From Tuwongella immobilis (lineage in GTDB: Bacteria; Planctomycetota; Planctomycetia; Gemmatales; Gemmataceae), in NCBI RefSeq assembly GCF_901538355.1, contig NZ_LR593887.1:6610920-6674919 (forward strand): 64,000 nt of DNA, written 5' to 3'. Positions 43,316 to 51,078 of this stretch are shown here, one piece after another (position 1 is the stretch's first letter; each line of letters begins with the position of its first letter). Under the pieces are notes generated by a model. The model was given only the letters and a program-made list of their open reading frames with translations. It did no database searches and was not told the DNA's origin. Position numbers and translations under genes: made by a program.

Positions 43316-43454
43316 ATCTTATCCAGAGTGGTCGAGGGCTTGGGCCCGATGAAGCCACAGCAACCGGTTCGCCGGGATGGATTCCCAATCCGTTCCTCGA
43401 ATGCAGGTGCTAATTCCCTCCGATCGGGTGACAACCCCATCGGGAAGATAAGAT
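43316..43454 (+). ncRNA. SAM-I (S-box) riboswitch
   Basis: The P1 stem is atcttatc (43316-43323) with gataagat (43447-43454). Inside are the hallmark S-box segments in order: ccagagtgg with gagggc, gggcccgatgaagcc (43342-43355), gcaacc (43360-43365), then aggtgctaattcc (43405-43417). These match the SAM-I consensus core that binds S-adenosylmethionine. It lies on the strand of the threonine-synthase-like gene, 158 nt before its start. High SAM would be expected to lower expression. Confidence 0.9.
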
Positions 43455-43483
43455 TTGTGCCGCAATGCACTTTTTTCTTATCT
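43446..43483 (+). promoter_or_regulatory. Expression platform of the SAM riboswitch
   Basis: agataaga (43446-43453), which is most of the P1 3' strand, can instead pair with tcttatct (43476-43483). Between them gtgc/gcac (43457-43460, 43467-43470) makes a small stem followed by a T-tract (43471-43476). The mutually exclusive pairing is the expected switch, though the short stem alone would be a weak terminator. Confidence 0.55.
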
Positions 43484-43612
43484 CGCATTCAATCCACACG
43501 AATCTCGTCACGGGAACACCGTGCAAAGAATCGTTTTCGAATGCGCTGCTCTCTGGACGGTATTCACCCCAAACATCGCGGAACCACGAGTTCCCACAAT
43601 GGAGGGGTGTAC

Positions 43613-44887
43613 GTGTCAGCTTGCGATTTTGTTCTCGGCTTGAAGTGTAAAGTCTGCGGCAAACTCTATCCCAAGCAGCCGCTCAACTTCTGCACCGATG
43701 ATTTCGGGCCCCTCGAAGTCGTTTACGATTACGAGGCCATTCGTCCCGCCATCAGCCGGGCCAAAATTGAAATGCGCCCCTTCAACATGTGGCGCTATCG
43801 CGAACTGCTCCCCCTCGACGGCGAACCCACTGTCGGGCCGCAAGTCGGTGGTACGCCGCTGATTAAGGCCGATCGTCTCGCCGAAGCCCTCGGCGTCAAG
43901 CGCGTCTGGATCAAGAACGACGCTGTCAATTTCCCGACGCTTTCCTTCAAAGACCGAGTCGTCTCCGTGGCGCTGTCCAAGGCCCGCGAGTTCGGCTTTA
44001 AGACGGTCGGTTGCGCCAGCACCGGCAACTTGGCCAATTCCGTCGCCGCCAATGCCGCCAGCGTTGGATTGGACACCTACATCTTCGTCCCCGCCGATCT
44101 CGAGCGAGCCAAGATCCTCGGCACCAGCGTGTATGGGGCCAAGGTCATCGGTGTGACCGGCACCTACGACGAAGTCAACCGCCTCTGCACGCAGGTTGCC
44201 TTCAAATACGGTTGGGGCTTCGTCAACATCAACCTGCGCCCGTTCTACGCTGAAGGCTCCAAAACCATGGGCTACGAAATCGCCGAAGAACTCGGCTGGC
44301 GTGTGCCCCAACATGTCATCGCCCCCATGGCCGGCGGTAGCCTGATCGGCAAAGTGCACAAAGCCTTCTGGGAATTGGAACAAGTCGGACTCATCGCCGA
44401 AGGGTCGATTGGCAAGGTGAAGATGTACGGCGCGCAAGCCAGCGGCTGCAACCCGATTACCGACGCCGTCAAAACCAGCCGCGAACGCCATCGCCCGGTC
44501 CGCAAGCCCAACACCATTTGCAAGTCGCTCTCCATCGGCGACCCCGCGGATGGCTACTTCGCCGCCAAGCTGATGCGGGATACCGGCGGCTGGGGCGACG
44601 ATGCCACCGATCCGGAAATCGTCGAAGGCATGCTGCTGCTGGCCCGCACTGAAGGCGTGTTCGCCGAAACCGCAGGCGGGGTCACTGTCGCCGTCGCTCG
44701 CAAACTCATCGAATCAGGCCGAATCCCCCGCGATGAAGAAATCGTGCTCTGCATCACCGGCAACGGGCTGAAGACGCAAGATTGCATCGCCGAGGCCGTC
44801 CAAGAAACACCGATCATTCGTCCGAATATCGATGATTTCGTACCGATGATGGAAGGCGAAGCCGCCGCCCAACCCGCAATGGCCTGA
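43613..44887 (+). CDS. Threonine-synthase-like PLP enzyme under a SAM riboswitch
   Basis: 424 residues from a GTG with GGAGG 8-9 nt upstream; a GTG at 43607 is the alternative. An N-terminal zinc-ribbon-like segment ('LKCKVCGKLY ... C..DFGPLEVVYDYE', residues about 10-40) is typical of archaeal-type threonine synthases. The PLP lysine is in 'PTLSFKDRVV' (about 115). 'ASTGNLANSVAANAA' (about 145) binds the cofactor phosphate, and 'PMAGGSLIGK' follows (about 243). The default call is ThrC, making threonine from O-phosphohomoserine. SAM control and the downstream sulfur-carrier genes raise the alternative of a thiocarboxylate-using homocysteine or cysteine synthase. Confidence 0.88.
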   Translation: MSACDFVLGLKCKVCGKLYPKQPLNFCTDDFGPLEVVYDYEAIRPAISRAKIEMRPFNMWRYRELLPLDGEPTVGPQVGGTPLIKADRLAEALGVKRVWIKNDAVNFPTLSFKDRVVSVALSKAREFGFKTVGCASTGNLANSVAANAASVGLDTYIFVPADLERAKILGTSVYGAKVIGVTGTYDEVNRLCTQVAFKYGWGFVNINLRPFYAEGSKTMGYEIAEELGWRVPQHVIAPMAGGSLIGKVHKAFWELEQVGLIAEGSIGKVKMYGAQASGCNPITDAVKTSRERHRPVRKPNTICKSLSIGDPADGYFAAKLMRDTGGWGDDATDPEIVEGMLLLARTEGVFAETAGGVTVAVARKLIESGRIPRDEEIVLCITGNGLKTQDCIAEAVQETPIIRPNIDDFVPMMEGEAAAQPAMA

Positions 44888-44926
44888 CCGCCCACCGGCT
44901 TGCTGATTGCCCTGTCTCACGAAACC

Positions 44927-44966
44927 GCAGGCGAAGGATTCGCCGATCGCTTGCGGTTCTCGTAAA
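44927..44966 (+). other. Hairpins between the PLP enzyme and sulfur-carrier genes
   Basis: accgcaggcg (from about 44927) can pair with cgcttgcggt (to about 44958). Inside it ggcgaa/ttcgcc (6 bp) forms a competing small stem. No T-run follows. The 252-bp gap from 44888 to 45139 holds no gene; a second GC-rich stem (cggggc/gccccg) lies near 45082-45110. Confidence 0.35.
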
Positions 44967-45139
44967 CCACCTCCCGATGGTTCGCAACGATCTCGACACG
45001 GGAGGCCATGCCGCAAGACCGGCTTCCGCCTCACGGATCGTGCCCCCAGGTGGCCCGATTGCCGTGTCGGGTCAGGATTTCCGGGGCGAGAGATTTCTCG
45101 ACAGCCCCGACTCTCCGATACTTGTTTGTAAGGACTCCC

Positions 45140-45412
45140 ATGCCGATTAAAATTGAAATCCCCACCCCGATGCGCGAAATCACCGCGGGGGCCAGCCACG
45201 TCACCGTCACCGGCAGCACCGTCAAGGAAGCGCTGGCCGACCTGGTGCGGCAATACCCCGCCATCGAGGTGAAGCTGTTCAACGATGGCAAACTGCGCCA
45301 ATACATCAATATCTTCCTGAACGACGAAGATATTCGCTATCTGGATGATCTGGATACGCAAGTCAAGGATGGCGAACTGGTTGCGCTGATTCCTGCCGTG
45401 TCTGGGGGCTGA
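45140..45412 (+). CDS. CysO/MoaD/ThiS-like sulfur-carrier protein
   Basis: 90 residues, beta-grasp ubiquitin-like, ending in the Gly-Gly needed for adenylation and thiocarboxylation. 'IPTPMREITAG', 'DLVRQYPAIEVKLFNDGKLRQYINIFLNDEDIR' and the end 'ALIPAVSGG' closely recall mycobacterial CysO as I remember it, more than MoaD of molybdopterin synthase. AAGGA precedes the ATG. It is followed by a small unknown gene, an E1-like activator and a cysteine desulfurase, all on the same strand, forming a complete sulfur-relay set. The gene is preferred as CysO-like rather than ThiS because no thi or moa genes are nearby. Confidence 0.88.
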   Translation: MPIKIEIPTPMREITAGASHVTVTGSTVKEALADLVRQYPAIEVKLFNDGKLRQYINIFLNDEDIRYLDDLDTQVKDGELVALIPAVSGG

Positions 45413-45417
45413 TTCTC

Positions 45418-45774
45418 ATGAGCGATCACTCGAACCTGCCGCCCTCGGAATCCGACGATGAAGCACCCGATGGCGCTGCGGTGTTCCCGCTGATCCCGGA
45501 AGAACTCGGCGTGCATCCGCTGTTTTTGGCCGCGCTGCACGCTCTGATTTTTTTCGAAGGGTCGGATGAAACCGTCGTCCACCCGGCCGCCGCTCAGGAA
45601 GCCGCCGAGTATCTCACGAGCTATTTGCAACGCCTTTCCGGACGCGATCTGCAACGCCTCCGCGAAGATCTGGATACGATCATTGGACTGGGCAAAGACG
45701 AACAGTGGCCCCGCCAATCGCTCCAATATCTGAAGACATTCTTGGCCGATCACGGAATCGGCGTCAAAGGTTGA
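45418..45774 (+). CDS. Small acidic helical protein in the sulfur-carrier operon
   Basis: 118 residues, starting 5 nt after the sulfur-carrier stop and ending 2 nt before the E1-like start, so certainly in the same operon. The first 25 residues are acidic and Pro/Ser-rich; the rest appears all-helical with 'LFLAALHALIFFEGSDE' and 'YLQRLSGRDLQRLREDLDTIIGLG'. There is no Cys and no JAMM metalloprotease motif, so it is not a Mec-type peptidase. I do not recognise the family. It may be an adaptor or chaperone of the sulfur relay. Confidence 0.8.
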   Translation: MSDHSNLPPSESDDEAPDGAAVFPLIPEELGVHPLFLAALHALIFFEGSDETVVHPAAAQEAAEYLTSYLQRLSGRDLQRLREDLDTIIGLGKDEQWPRQSLQYLKTFLADHGIGVKG

Positions 45775-45776
45775 TC

Positions 45777-46820
45777 ATGAGCAGCGATGTTTCTCCGCTG
45801 GACCGCTACAGCCGACAAATGCGAGTCCCCGGTATCGGCAAAACCGGCCAGGAGCGTATCCTCAATAGCCGAGTCACCCTCTGCGGCGTTGGTGCGTTAG
45901 GCACCGTGCTTGCCAACACCCTGGTTCGCGCCGGTGTCGGCCACATCCGCATCATCGACCGCGACTTCATCGAGCCCAGCAACTTGCAACGCCAAGTGCT
46001 GTTCGACGAATCCGATGTCGCCGCCAACCTGCCCAAAGCCGAAGCCGCCGCCAACAAGCTGCGACTCATCAACAGCAACGTCAAAATCGAATCGGTCGTC
46101 GCCGATATTGATCGCACCAATATCGAAGAATTATGCAAAGACGCCGATCTGATTCTCGACGGAACGGACAACTTCGAAGTCCGTTACCTCATCAACGACG
46201 TCGCGGTCAAACTGAATAAGCCGTGGGTCTACGGCGGCGCGGTCGGCACGGCAGGCATGACAATGACGATTCTGCCTCACGAAACGCCGTGCCTGCGCTG
46301 CGTGTTCGAGGCATCCCCCGGCCCCGGCGAAGTCGGCACCTGCGAAACCGCCGGCGTGCTGGGACCTGCCGTGGCGGTGATCGCCAGCATGCAAGCCGCC
46401 GAGGCGATCAAGATCCTCGCCGGCAAACGCGACGCCATCAACCGGGAATTGTTCCAAATCGATCTGTGGGACAACACCTCGCGTCGCGTCAAAATTGCTC
46501 GTTTGCTGGGCAAAGTCGATTGTCCCTGCTGCCAACGGAAGCAATTCCAATGGCTGGATGGCCAATTCGGTGCCCAAACCACGAGCCTGTGCGGTCGAAA
46601 CGCCGTGCAAGTCTCCCATCGAAACAATCAGAAGCTCGATTTCGCTGCATTGGCTGCCCAGCTTTCGACATCCGGCACCGTGTCGCACAATCGCTTCTTG
46701 CTCAAATTCGATGTGGATGAATACCAATTTACCGTCTTCCCCGATGGTCGCGCGATCATCAAAGGAACCGACGATGTCGAAAAAGCTCGCGTGCTGTACG
46801 CCAAATATATTGGCTACTAA
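45777..46820 (+). CDS. MoeB/ThiF-family E1-like adenylyltransferase
   Basis: 347 residues. It activates the C-terminal Gly of a ubiquitin-like sulfur carrier as an acyl-adenylate. Seen are 'RYSRQMRVPGIGKTGQERI' (N-terminal arginine finger region), nucleotide-binding 'LCGVGALGTVLANTLVRAG' (about 35-54), 'LILDGTDNFEVRYLINDV' (about 120), zinc CxxC pairs in 'PCLRC' and 'CPCC', and the catalytic-type Cys in 'VGTCETAGVLGP'. The last 100 residues form a small extra domain ('LCGRNAVQV') instead of the rhodanese domain of MoeZ. The start lies 2 nt after the previous stop. Its partner is presumably the CysO-like protein. Confidence 0.92.
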   Translation: MSSDVSPLDRYSRQMRVPGIGKTGQERILNSRVTLCGVGALGTVLANTLVRAGVGHIRIIDRDFIEPSNLQRQVLFDESDVAANLPKAEAAANKLRLINSNVKIESVVADIDRTNIEELCKDADLILDGTDNFEVRYLINDVAVKLNKPWVYGGAVGTAGMTMTILPHETPCLRCVFEASPGPGEVGTCETAGVLGPAVAVIASMQAAEAIKILAGKRDAINRELFQIDLWDNTSRRVKIARLLGKVDCPCCQRKQFQWLDGQFGAQTTSLCGRNAVQVSHRNNQKLDFAALAAQLSTSGTVSHNRFLLKFDVDEYQFTVFPDGRAIIKGTDDVEKARVLYAKYIGY

Positions 46821-46874
46821 TTCGAGCGAATTCGGACGGAAACTCTTGCGTGTAGCCGGGTTGAGACACCAACG

Positions 46875-48017
46875 ATGACGATTTACTTGGATAACGCCGC
46901 CACCAGTTTCCCCAAACCGGAGAGTGTCTACCGGGCGATGGACCAATTCGCCCGGACCAGCCTCGCCAACCCCGGACGCTCGGGGCACAAAATGGCATTG
47001 GCGTCCGAACATGCGTTGGATAACGCCCGGCACCGCCTCAACCAGCACTTTCACGGCAAAGGCCCCGATCGGTTTATCTTCACGCTCAACGGGACCGATG
47101 CCCTGAATCTCGCCATCAAAGGGCTGCTCAACCCCGGCGATCATGTCATCACCAGCGAATTGGAGCATAACTCCGTCAGCCGCCCCCTGCGCGGCCTCGA
47201 AAAAGCGGGTGTCATTTCGCTCACCAAAGTCACCGCCGATGACACCGGCACCATCTCGCCCGATGATGTCCGCGACGCCATCACCCCCAAAACTCGACTG
47301 ATCGCGCTCACCCACGCCAGCAACGTCCTGGGCACCGTTCAGCCGATCGAAGAAATCGGGAAAATCGCCCGCGAACACAACATTGTCTTCCTCGTCGATG
47401 CTGCCCAAACTGCCGGCGTGCTCCCCATCGATGTGCAAGCACTCCACATCGACCTACTCGCCTTCCCCGGACATAAATCGCTCATGGGCCCCACCGGCAC
47501 CGGTGCGCTCTACGTCGCCCCCGGAATCACGCTCCGCCCCTGGCGCGAAGGCGGCACCGGCGGCGATTCCGTCAGCGAAGTCAACCCCACCGAAATGCCC
47601 TTCCACCTCGAAGGCGGAACCCCCAACGTCGTCGGTCTCGTTGGACTCACCGCCGGCATCGACTACGTCGAACAACGCGGACTCCACACCATCCACCAAC
47701 ACGAAGTCGATCTCGTCGAACGACTCTGGAAAGCACTCGACCAAATCCCCGCCATCCAAGTCTTCGGACACCGCAACCACGCCAAACGCGTCGGTACCCT
47801 CAGCTTCCGAAGCGAACTCCTTCCCGCCAACGAACTCGGCGGCGTCCTCGACGAAGCCTTCACCATCGCCATCCGGCCCGGACTCCATTGCGCCCCCTTC
47901 GTCCATCGCGGCCAAGGCTCCTTCCCCGAAGGCACCATCCGAGTCAGCCCCGGCGCATTCAATACCGAAGCCGATATCGATACCCTCGCCCAAGCCCTCA
48001 CCGAAATCCATAGCTAA
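46875..48017 (+). CDS. Cysteine desulfurase (NifS/SufS-like, class V aminotransferase)
   Basis: 380 residues. A PLP enzyme that releases sulfur from cysteine as a persulfide. It begins 'IYLDNAATSFPKP' and has 'ELEHNS' (about 96), 'THASNVLGTVQPIEEI' (about 146), 'VDAAQTAGVLPIDV' and the PLP lysine in 'FPGHKSLMGPTGTG' (Lys 201). A likely persulfide-bearing Cys is in 'RPGLHCAPFVHRGQG'. It lies 54 bp after the E1-like gene and closes the sulfur-carrier set, supplying the sulfur. Cassette B begins about 30 bp after its stop. Confidence 0.93.
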   Translation: MTIYLDNAATSFPKPESVYRAMDQFARTSLANPGRSGHKMALASEHALDNARHRLNQHFHGKGPDRFIFTLNGTDALNLAIKGLLNPGDHVITSELEHNSVSRPLRGLEKAGVISLTKVTADDTGTISPDDVRDAITPKTRLIALTHASNVLGTVQPIEEIGKIAREHNIVFLVDAAQTAGVLPIDVQALHIDLLAFPGHKSLMGPTGTGALYVAPGITLRPWREGGTGGDSVSEVNPTEMPFHLEGGTPNVVGLVGLTAGIDYVEQRGLHTIHQHEVDLVERLWKALDQIPAIQVFGHRNHAKRVGTLSFRSELLPANELGGVLDEAFTIAIRPGLHCAPFVHRGQGSFPEGTIRVSPGAFNTEADIDTLAQALTEIHS

Positions 48018-48048
48018 CCCCCTCTTTTCAGGAGTGTGGCTTGGGTGG

Positions 48049-48272
48049 GAGTGAGTGTGGGACGCTGGGTGGTAGGGGACGCTGTTGGTGGAGTGTGGGA
48101 CGCTGTCCCACGCCCTGTCCAAGGGACTTGGAAGCCCCTTGGCGAACCCCGTCTTCGCTCCGGTCATTTATCGGGGCGATCGGTTGACTGCGTCAATCCG
48201 CTCACCCCGATAAATGCTCGTCGCGGGGGCCACGTCTGGGGCTTGCTGGTGGGGATCTGTCGCTGGCTGACG
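48049..48272 (+). repeat. Left inverted-repeat arm of cassette B
   Basis: About 224 bp; the conserved 138-bp core is 48135-48272. It contains a perfect 12-bp palindrome, CATTTATCGGGG (48165-48176) with CCCCGATAAATG (48205-48216), and inside it a second stem CGGTTGAC/GTCAATCCG (48181-48188, 48192-48200). The outer part includes GGGACGCTGTCCC-like self-complementary motifs. Confidence 0.9.
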
Positions 48273-48579
48273 CCCCTTTTTGGGGACTTCTCAGCCGACT
48301 TGGCGAGGTCGCGGATTGAGTGCTGCCAACTTCGTTCGTCGGCAGCTTTCGCTCGATTTTGTTATACATATCAGCATGCGTCAACTTACATAACAACTCG
48401 TCGAATGAAACACTCAAAAAAAAGCACTTTAACGATTGCAATCGCAGGTCATCTGGATTATTCTCGAATCTCGCGTTGATCGGGCTATTTGTGATTTCAA
48501 ATTGAATTTTAGATGTGAGATGGGACATATCCATTTGAATTGAATTGATAAGCTCCATCGATTTCCAATGGAGATGGAA

Positions 48580-49443
48580 ATGAATCGGCGAAATGGACTC
48601 ACCCTCATCGAGCTTCTCGTCGTCTTGGCGATCTTGGCCCTCTTGATTGGCCTGCTATTGCCATCCGTTCAGAAAGTGCGAGAAGCAGCCGCGCGAATGC
48701 ACTCCATGAACAATCTCAAGCAAATCAACCTCGGTTTGCAGCATTATCTCACCTCACATTCTGGCAAAATCCCTGCGATCTTTGAACAAACTGCTCCATT
48801 TACCGCCCATTCCCTTTGGTTCACATTGATGCCGTATATTAACAATGGAACGACTTATCATGTCTATCAGAATGATCCGGATCAGCTGGTGAAAGAATTC
48901 ATTAGCCCGGCCGATCCAACGGTGCGACGCGTTTCTTGGAAGACTTATGTCCGTTCCGATGACTATCGCGGTGATTGTTCCTACGCGGCGAATGCCCAAT
49001 GTTTTGGCTTCAACGTCGCGATCCAACAGATGACCGATGGCACATCACAAACCTTTTCGTTCGGCGAACGATATGCCACCTGTCGAGACATCGCCGTATA
49101 TTGGGGCATTCATCGAGGAAGCATCATTCTTTCAAACGATCGCAGTGCAACATTTGCAGATAACAAAATTCGTTATCCCGATGGTTCCATCACCGGTGGC
49201 CAGGGCGACGCCTATCCGATGATGAAAGGCACGCCTCCGCGACTTGGGTGCAGCCACGGCGCGCACACCTATCAACTGGCCCCAAGGCCGAGCGATTGCG
49301 AATATTACTTGGCCCAAACTCCGCACCCCGCCGGGATGCTCACGGCTATGTTTGATGGAAGTGTGCGAACTACCGCGCCCAACGTCTCGGAATTCGTCTT
49401 CTGGGCCACTGTCACTCCCGCCGGCGGCGAAATTTTGGAATAA
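48580..49443 (+). CDS. DUF1559 prepilin-like protein (cassette B)
   Basis: 287 residues from the ATG at 48580, chosen as in copy A (GGAG 5 nt upstream). The prepilin leader '[12 protein letters not shown]', long helix and '[16 protein letters not shown]' are the same as in copy A. Over residues 100-177 I count a single difference from copy A, but over 178-233 about 23 of 56 differ, and a smaller patch lies at 72-81. Several changes are physicochemically radical (Met/Asp, Phe/Arg, Met/Lys). It is probably a surface or pseudopilus-like protein with a variable exposed face. Confidence 0.9.
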   Translation: MNRRNGLTLIELLVVLAILALLIGLLLPSVQKVREAAARMHSMNNLKQINLGLQHYLTSHSGKIPAIFEQTAPFTAHSLWFTLMPYINNGTTYHVYQNDPDQLVKEFISPADPTVRRVSWKTYVRSDDYRGDCSYAANAQCFGFNVAIQQMTDGTSQTFSFGERYATCRDIAVYWGIHRGSIILSNDRSATFADNKIRYPDGSITGGQGDAYPMMKGTPPRLGCSHGAHTYQLAPRPSDCEYYLAQTPHPAGMLTAMFDGSVRTTAPNVSEFVFWATVTPAGGEILE

Positions 49444-49498
49444 CCCACCGCATCCCAATCAACACCCGCATCCCCGCGCAGAAGCCCAGCGCAGGGAG

Positions 49499-49723
49499 CG
49501 TCAGCCAGCGATAGTCCGCCGCGAGCAACCCCAGAAGTGGCCCCCGCGACGAGCATTTATCGGGGTGAGCGGATTGACGCAGTCAGCCGATCGCCCCGAT
49601 AAATGACCGGAGCGAAGACGGGGTTCGCCAAGGGGACGCCGTTCCCTTGGCCAGGGCGTGGGACAGCGTCCCACACTCACACCCAGACAGCGTCCCCTAC
49701 CACCCAGCGTCCCACACTCACTC
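49499..49723 (-). repeat. Right inverted-repeat arm of cassette B
   Basis: Reverse complement of 48049-48272. Its 52-nt palindrome lies at 49554-49605 (catttatcgggg with ccccgataaatg). The outermost bases, cagcgtcccctaccacccagc and on, mirror 48049-48085 exactly over about 36 bp. Confidence 0.88.
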
Positions 49724-49779
49724 ACCGACCGCACTCACTCACCGAGTCCTGCACAGTCACCGCCACAGTCGCAAGATCA

Positions 49780-51063
49780 TCACATTGACGACTGGGGTTC
49801 GGTTGGGTGGGGTGGGTTTTGGAGGAGGAAGCGGCGGAGGGTGGGGTCTTGGGTGAGTCCGAGGGCGGTTTTGTGGGCGGCGAGGGCAGCATCGGGTTGG
49901 CCGAGTTGGTGAAGCCAGTGGGCGGCGGTGACCCAGTAGGGTTGATAATCGCGGACGGAGTCTGGGGGGATGGATTGCCAGGCGAGCCACCAGGCTTGCG
50001 GTCCGTAGGCTTTGCCGATGGCAGCAGCGCGATTGACCAGTGCGCCGAGAGTTGGTGAGAAGCGGACGAGTCCTTCATAGAGGAGGACGATGGCAGGCCA
50101 GTTGGGGATTCCGAGTTGGAGTCGTTGGATGTGGGCGGATTGGATCGCGGCTTCGATTTGGAAGCGACCGGGTTGGTTGGCGGTGCTGGCGGTGAAGAGA
50201 TGCTGCTCGGCGGCGGCAATTTGTGCGGTGTCCCACTGGTGACAATTTTGCGAATCGAGTGGAACGTAATTGCCGTTGGCATCTCGGCGGGCGGATCGGC
50301 GAGCGTGGCTGAACTGCATGAGTGCGAGCAGCCCGCGGGATTCAGGCTGATTGGGGAGCAGGTCCACGACGGTTTGTCCCAGCCAGATTGCCTCCTCGGC
50401 GAGACTTGCGGACTGGGGGTCGGCACCGTCGATGGCATCCCAGCCGGTTCCATACGCGGCATAGATGGCATCGAGTACCGATTCGAGTCGATTGGGCAAT
50501 TCGTCGGGTTCGGGCAATTCGAAGGAGATGCCCGTGTCGCGGATTTTCGTTTTGGCTCGAACGAGTCGTTGCGACATGGTCGCGGGGCTAACGAGGAACG
50601 CGGAGGCGATTCGCTCGGCATCCAATCCCAGGACGGTTTGCAACAACAGCGGTGTACGAGCGAGGGGATCAATGGCGGGGTGAGAGCAGGTGAACAGCAG
50701 TTGCAAGCGTTCATCGGCAAGGAATGTCGTTTCGGGGGTTTCGCGCTGCGGAATCGACTCATCCAGATAGGACGTGAGGGATTCCAATCGGGCGGCCCGA
50801 CGGGTCAGATCGATCAATCGGCGGCGTGCCGTGGTCAGCAACCATGCTTCGGGAGAGCGGGGAATTCCGTGGATGGGCCAGGATTCCAGGGCCGCCAAGA
50901 ATGCCTCGGAGAGGGCATCCTCAGCGGCCATTAGATCATGCGTGCGGTTGGCGACGAACGCAATCAGACGACCGTAGGAGAATCGAGCCATTTGCTCGGC
51001 GATTCGCCGCGCTTCCAGGTCGCTGGTTGGTGACGTGGCCATCTCTCCACACGCCTCACGCAT
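49780..51063 (-). CDS. ECF42-like RNA polymerase sigma factor with C-terminal TPR-like domain
   Basis: 427 residues (an ATG at 51042 would give 420). The sigma2 region is at about 25-90 ('RLIAFVANRTHDLMAAEDALSEAFLAALESWP...PEAWLLTTARRRLIDLTRR') and the sigma4 region at about 125-180 ('LLLQTVLGLDAERIASAFLVSPATMSQRLVRAK'). A long helical C-terminal extension ('AIYAAYGTGWDAIDG...LGLLALMQFSHARRSAR') is characteristic of the ECF42/DUF6596 group, which has no classic anti-sigma factor. The gene lies 16 bp after a DGPF/YCII protein gene, the standard partner of this group. Family members control oxidative or antibiotic stress genes in some bacteria. Confidence 0.9.
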   Translation of the reverse strand: MREACGEMATSPTSDLEARRIAEQMARFSYGRLIAFVANRTHDLMAAEDALSEAFLAALESWPIHGIPRSPEAWLLTTARRRLIDLTRRAARLESLTSYLDESIPQRETPETTFLADERLQLLFTCSHPAIDPLARTPLLLQTVLGLDAERIASAFLVSPATMSQRLVRAKTKIRDTGISFELPEPDELPNRLESVLDAIYAAYGTGWDAIDGADPQSASLAEEAIWLGQTVVDLLPNQPESRGLLALMQFSHARRSARRDANGNYVPLDSQNCHQWDTAQIAAAEQHLFTASTANQPGRFQIEAAIQSAHIQRLQLGIPNWPAIVLLYEGLVRFSPTLGALVNRAAAIGKAYGPQAWWLAWQSIPPDSVRDYQPYWVTAAHWLHQLGQPDAALAAHKTALGLTQDPTLRRFLLQNPPHPTEPQSSM

Positions 51064-51078
51064 TCGGATGGATTCGGA

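Larger units (their letters stand above)
48049..49723. mobile_element. Cassette B: DUF1559 gene between ~225-bp inverted repeats
   Basis: Second copy of the unit at 17207-18710. Here the inverted repeats are longer, 48049-48272 against 49499-49723, because the outer GTGTGGGACGCTG-type repeats are also mirrored. The inner 138-bp part is the same as in cassette A, except for a divergent stretch of about 20 bp near 49511-49530. The leader and promoter-like boxes are nearly identical to copy A. It occupies the gap between the cysteine desulfurase and ECF sigma genes without breaking either. No transposase is present. Confidence 0.68.

Noticed and set aside
42512-43612. Extended N-terminus for the threonine-synthase-like protein
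   Set aside because: The frame happens to be open upstream, but it overlaps the DUF1559 gene on the other strand and runs through the SAM riboswitch. The GTG at 43613 with GGAGG is the sensible start.
45140-48017. Molybdopterin or thiamine biosynthesis operon
   Set aside because: No moaA, moaC, moaE, thiG, thiC or other pathway gene is present, and the carrier looks CysO-like. The SAM riboswitch points to sulfur amino acids instead.
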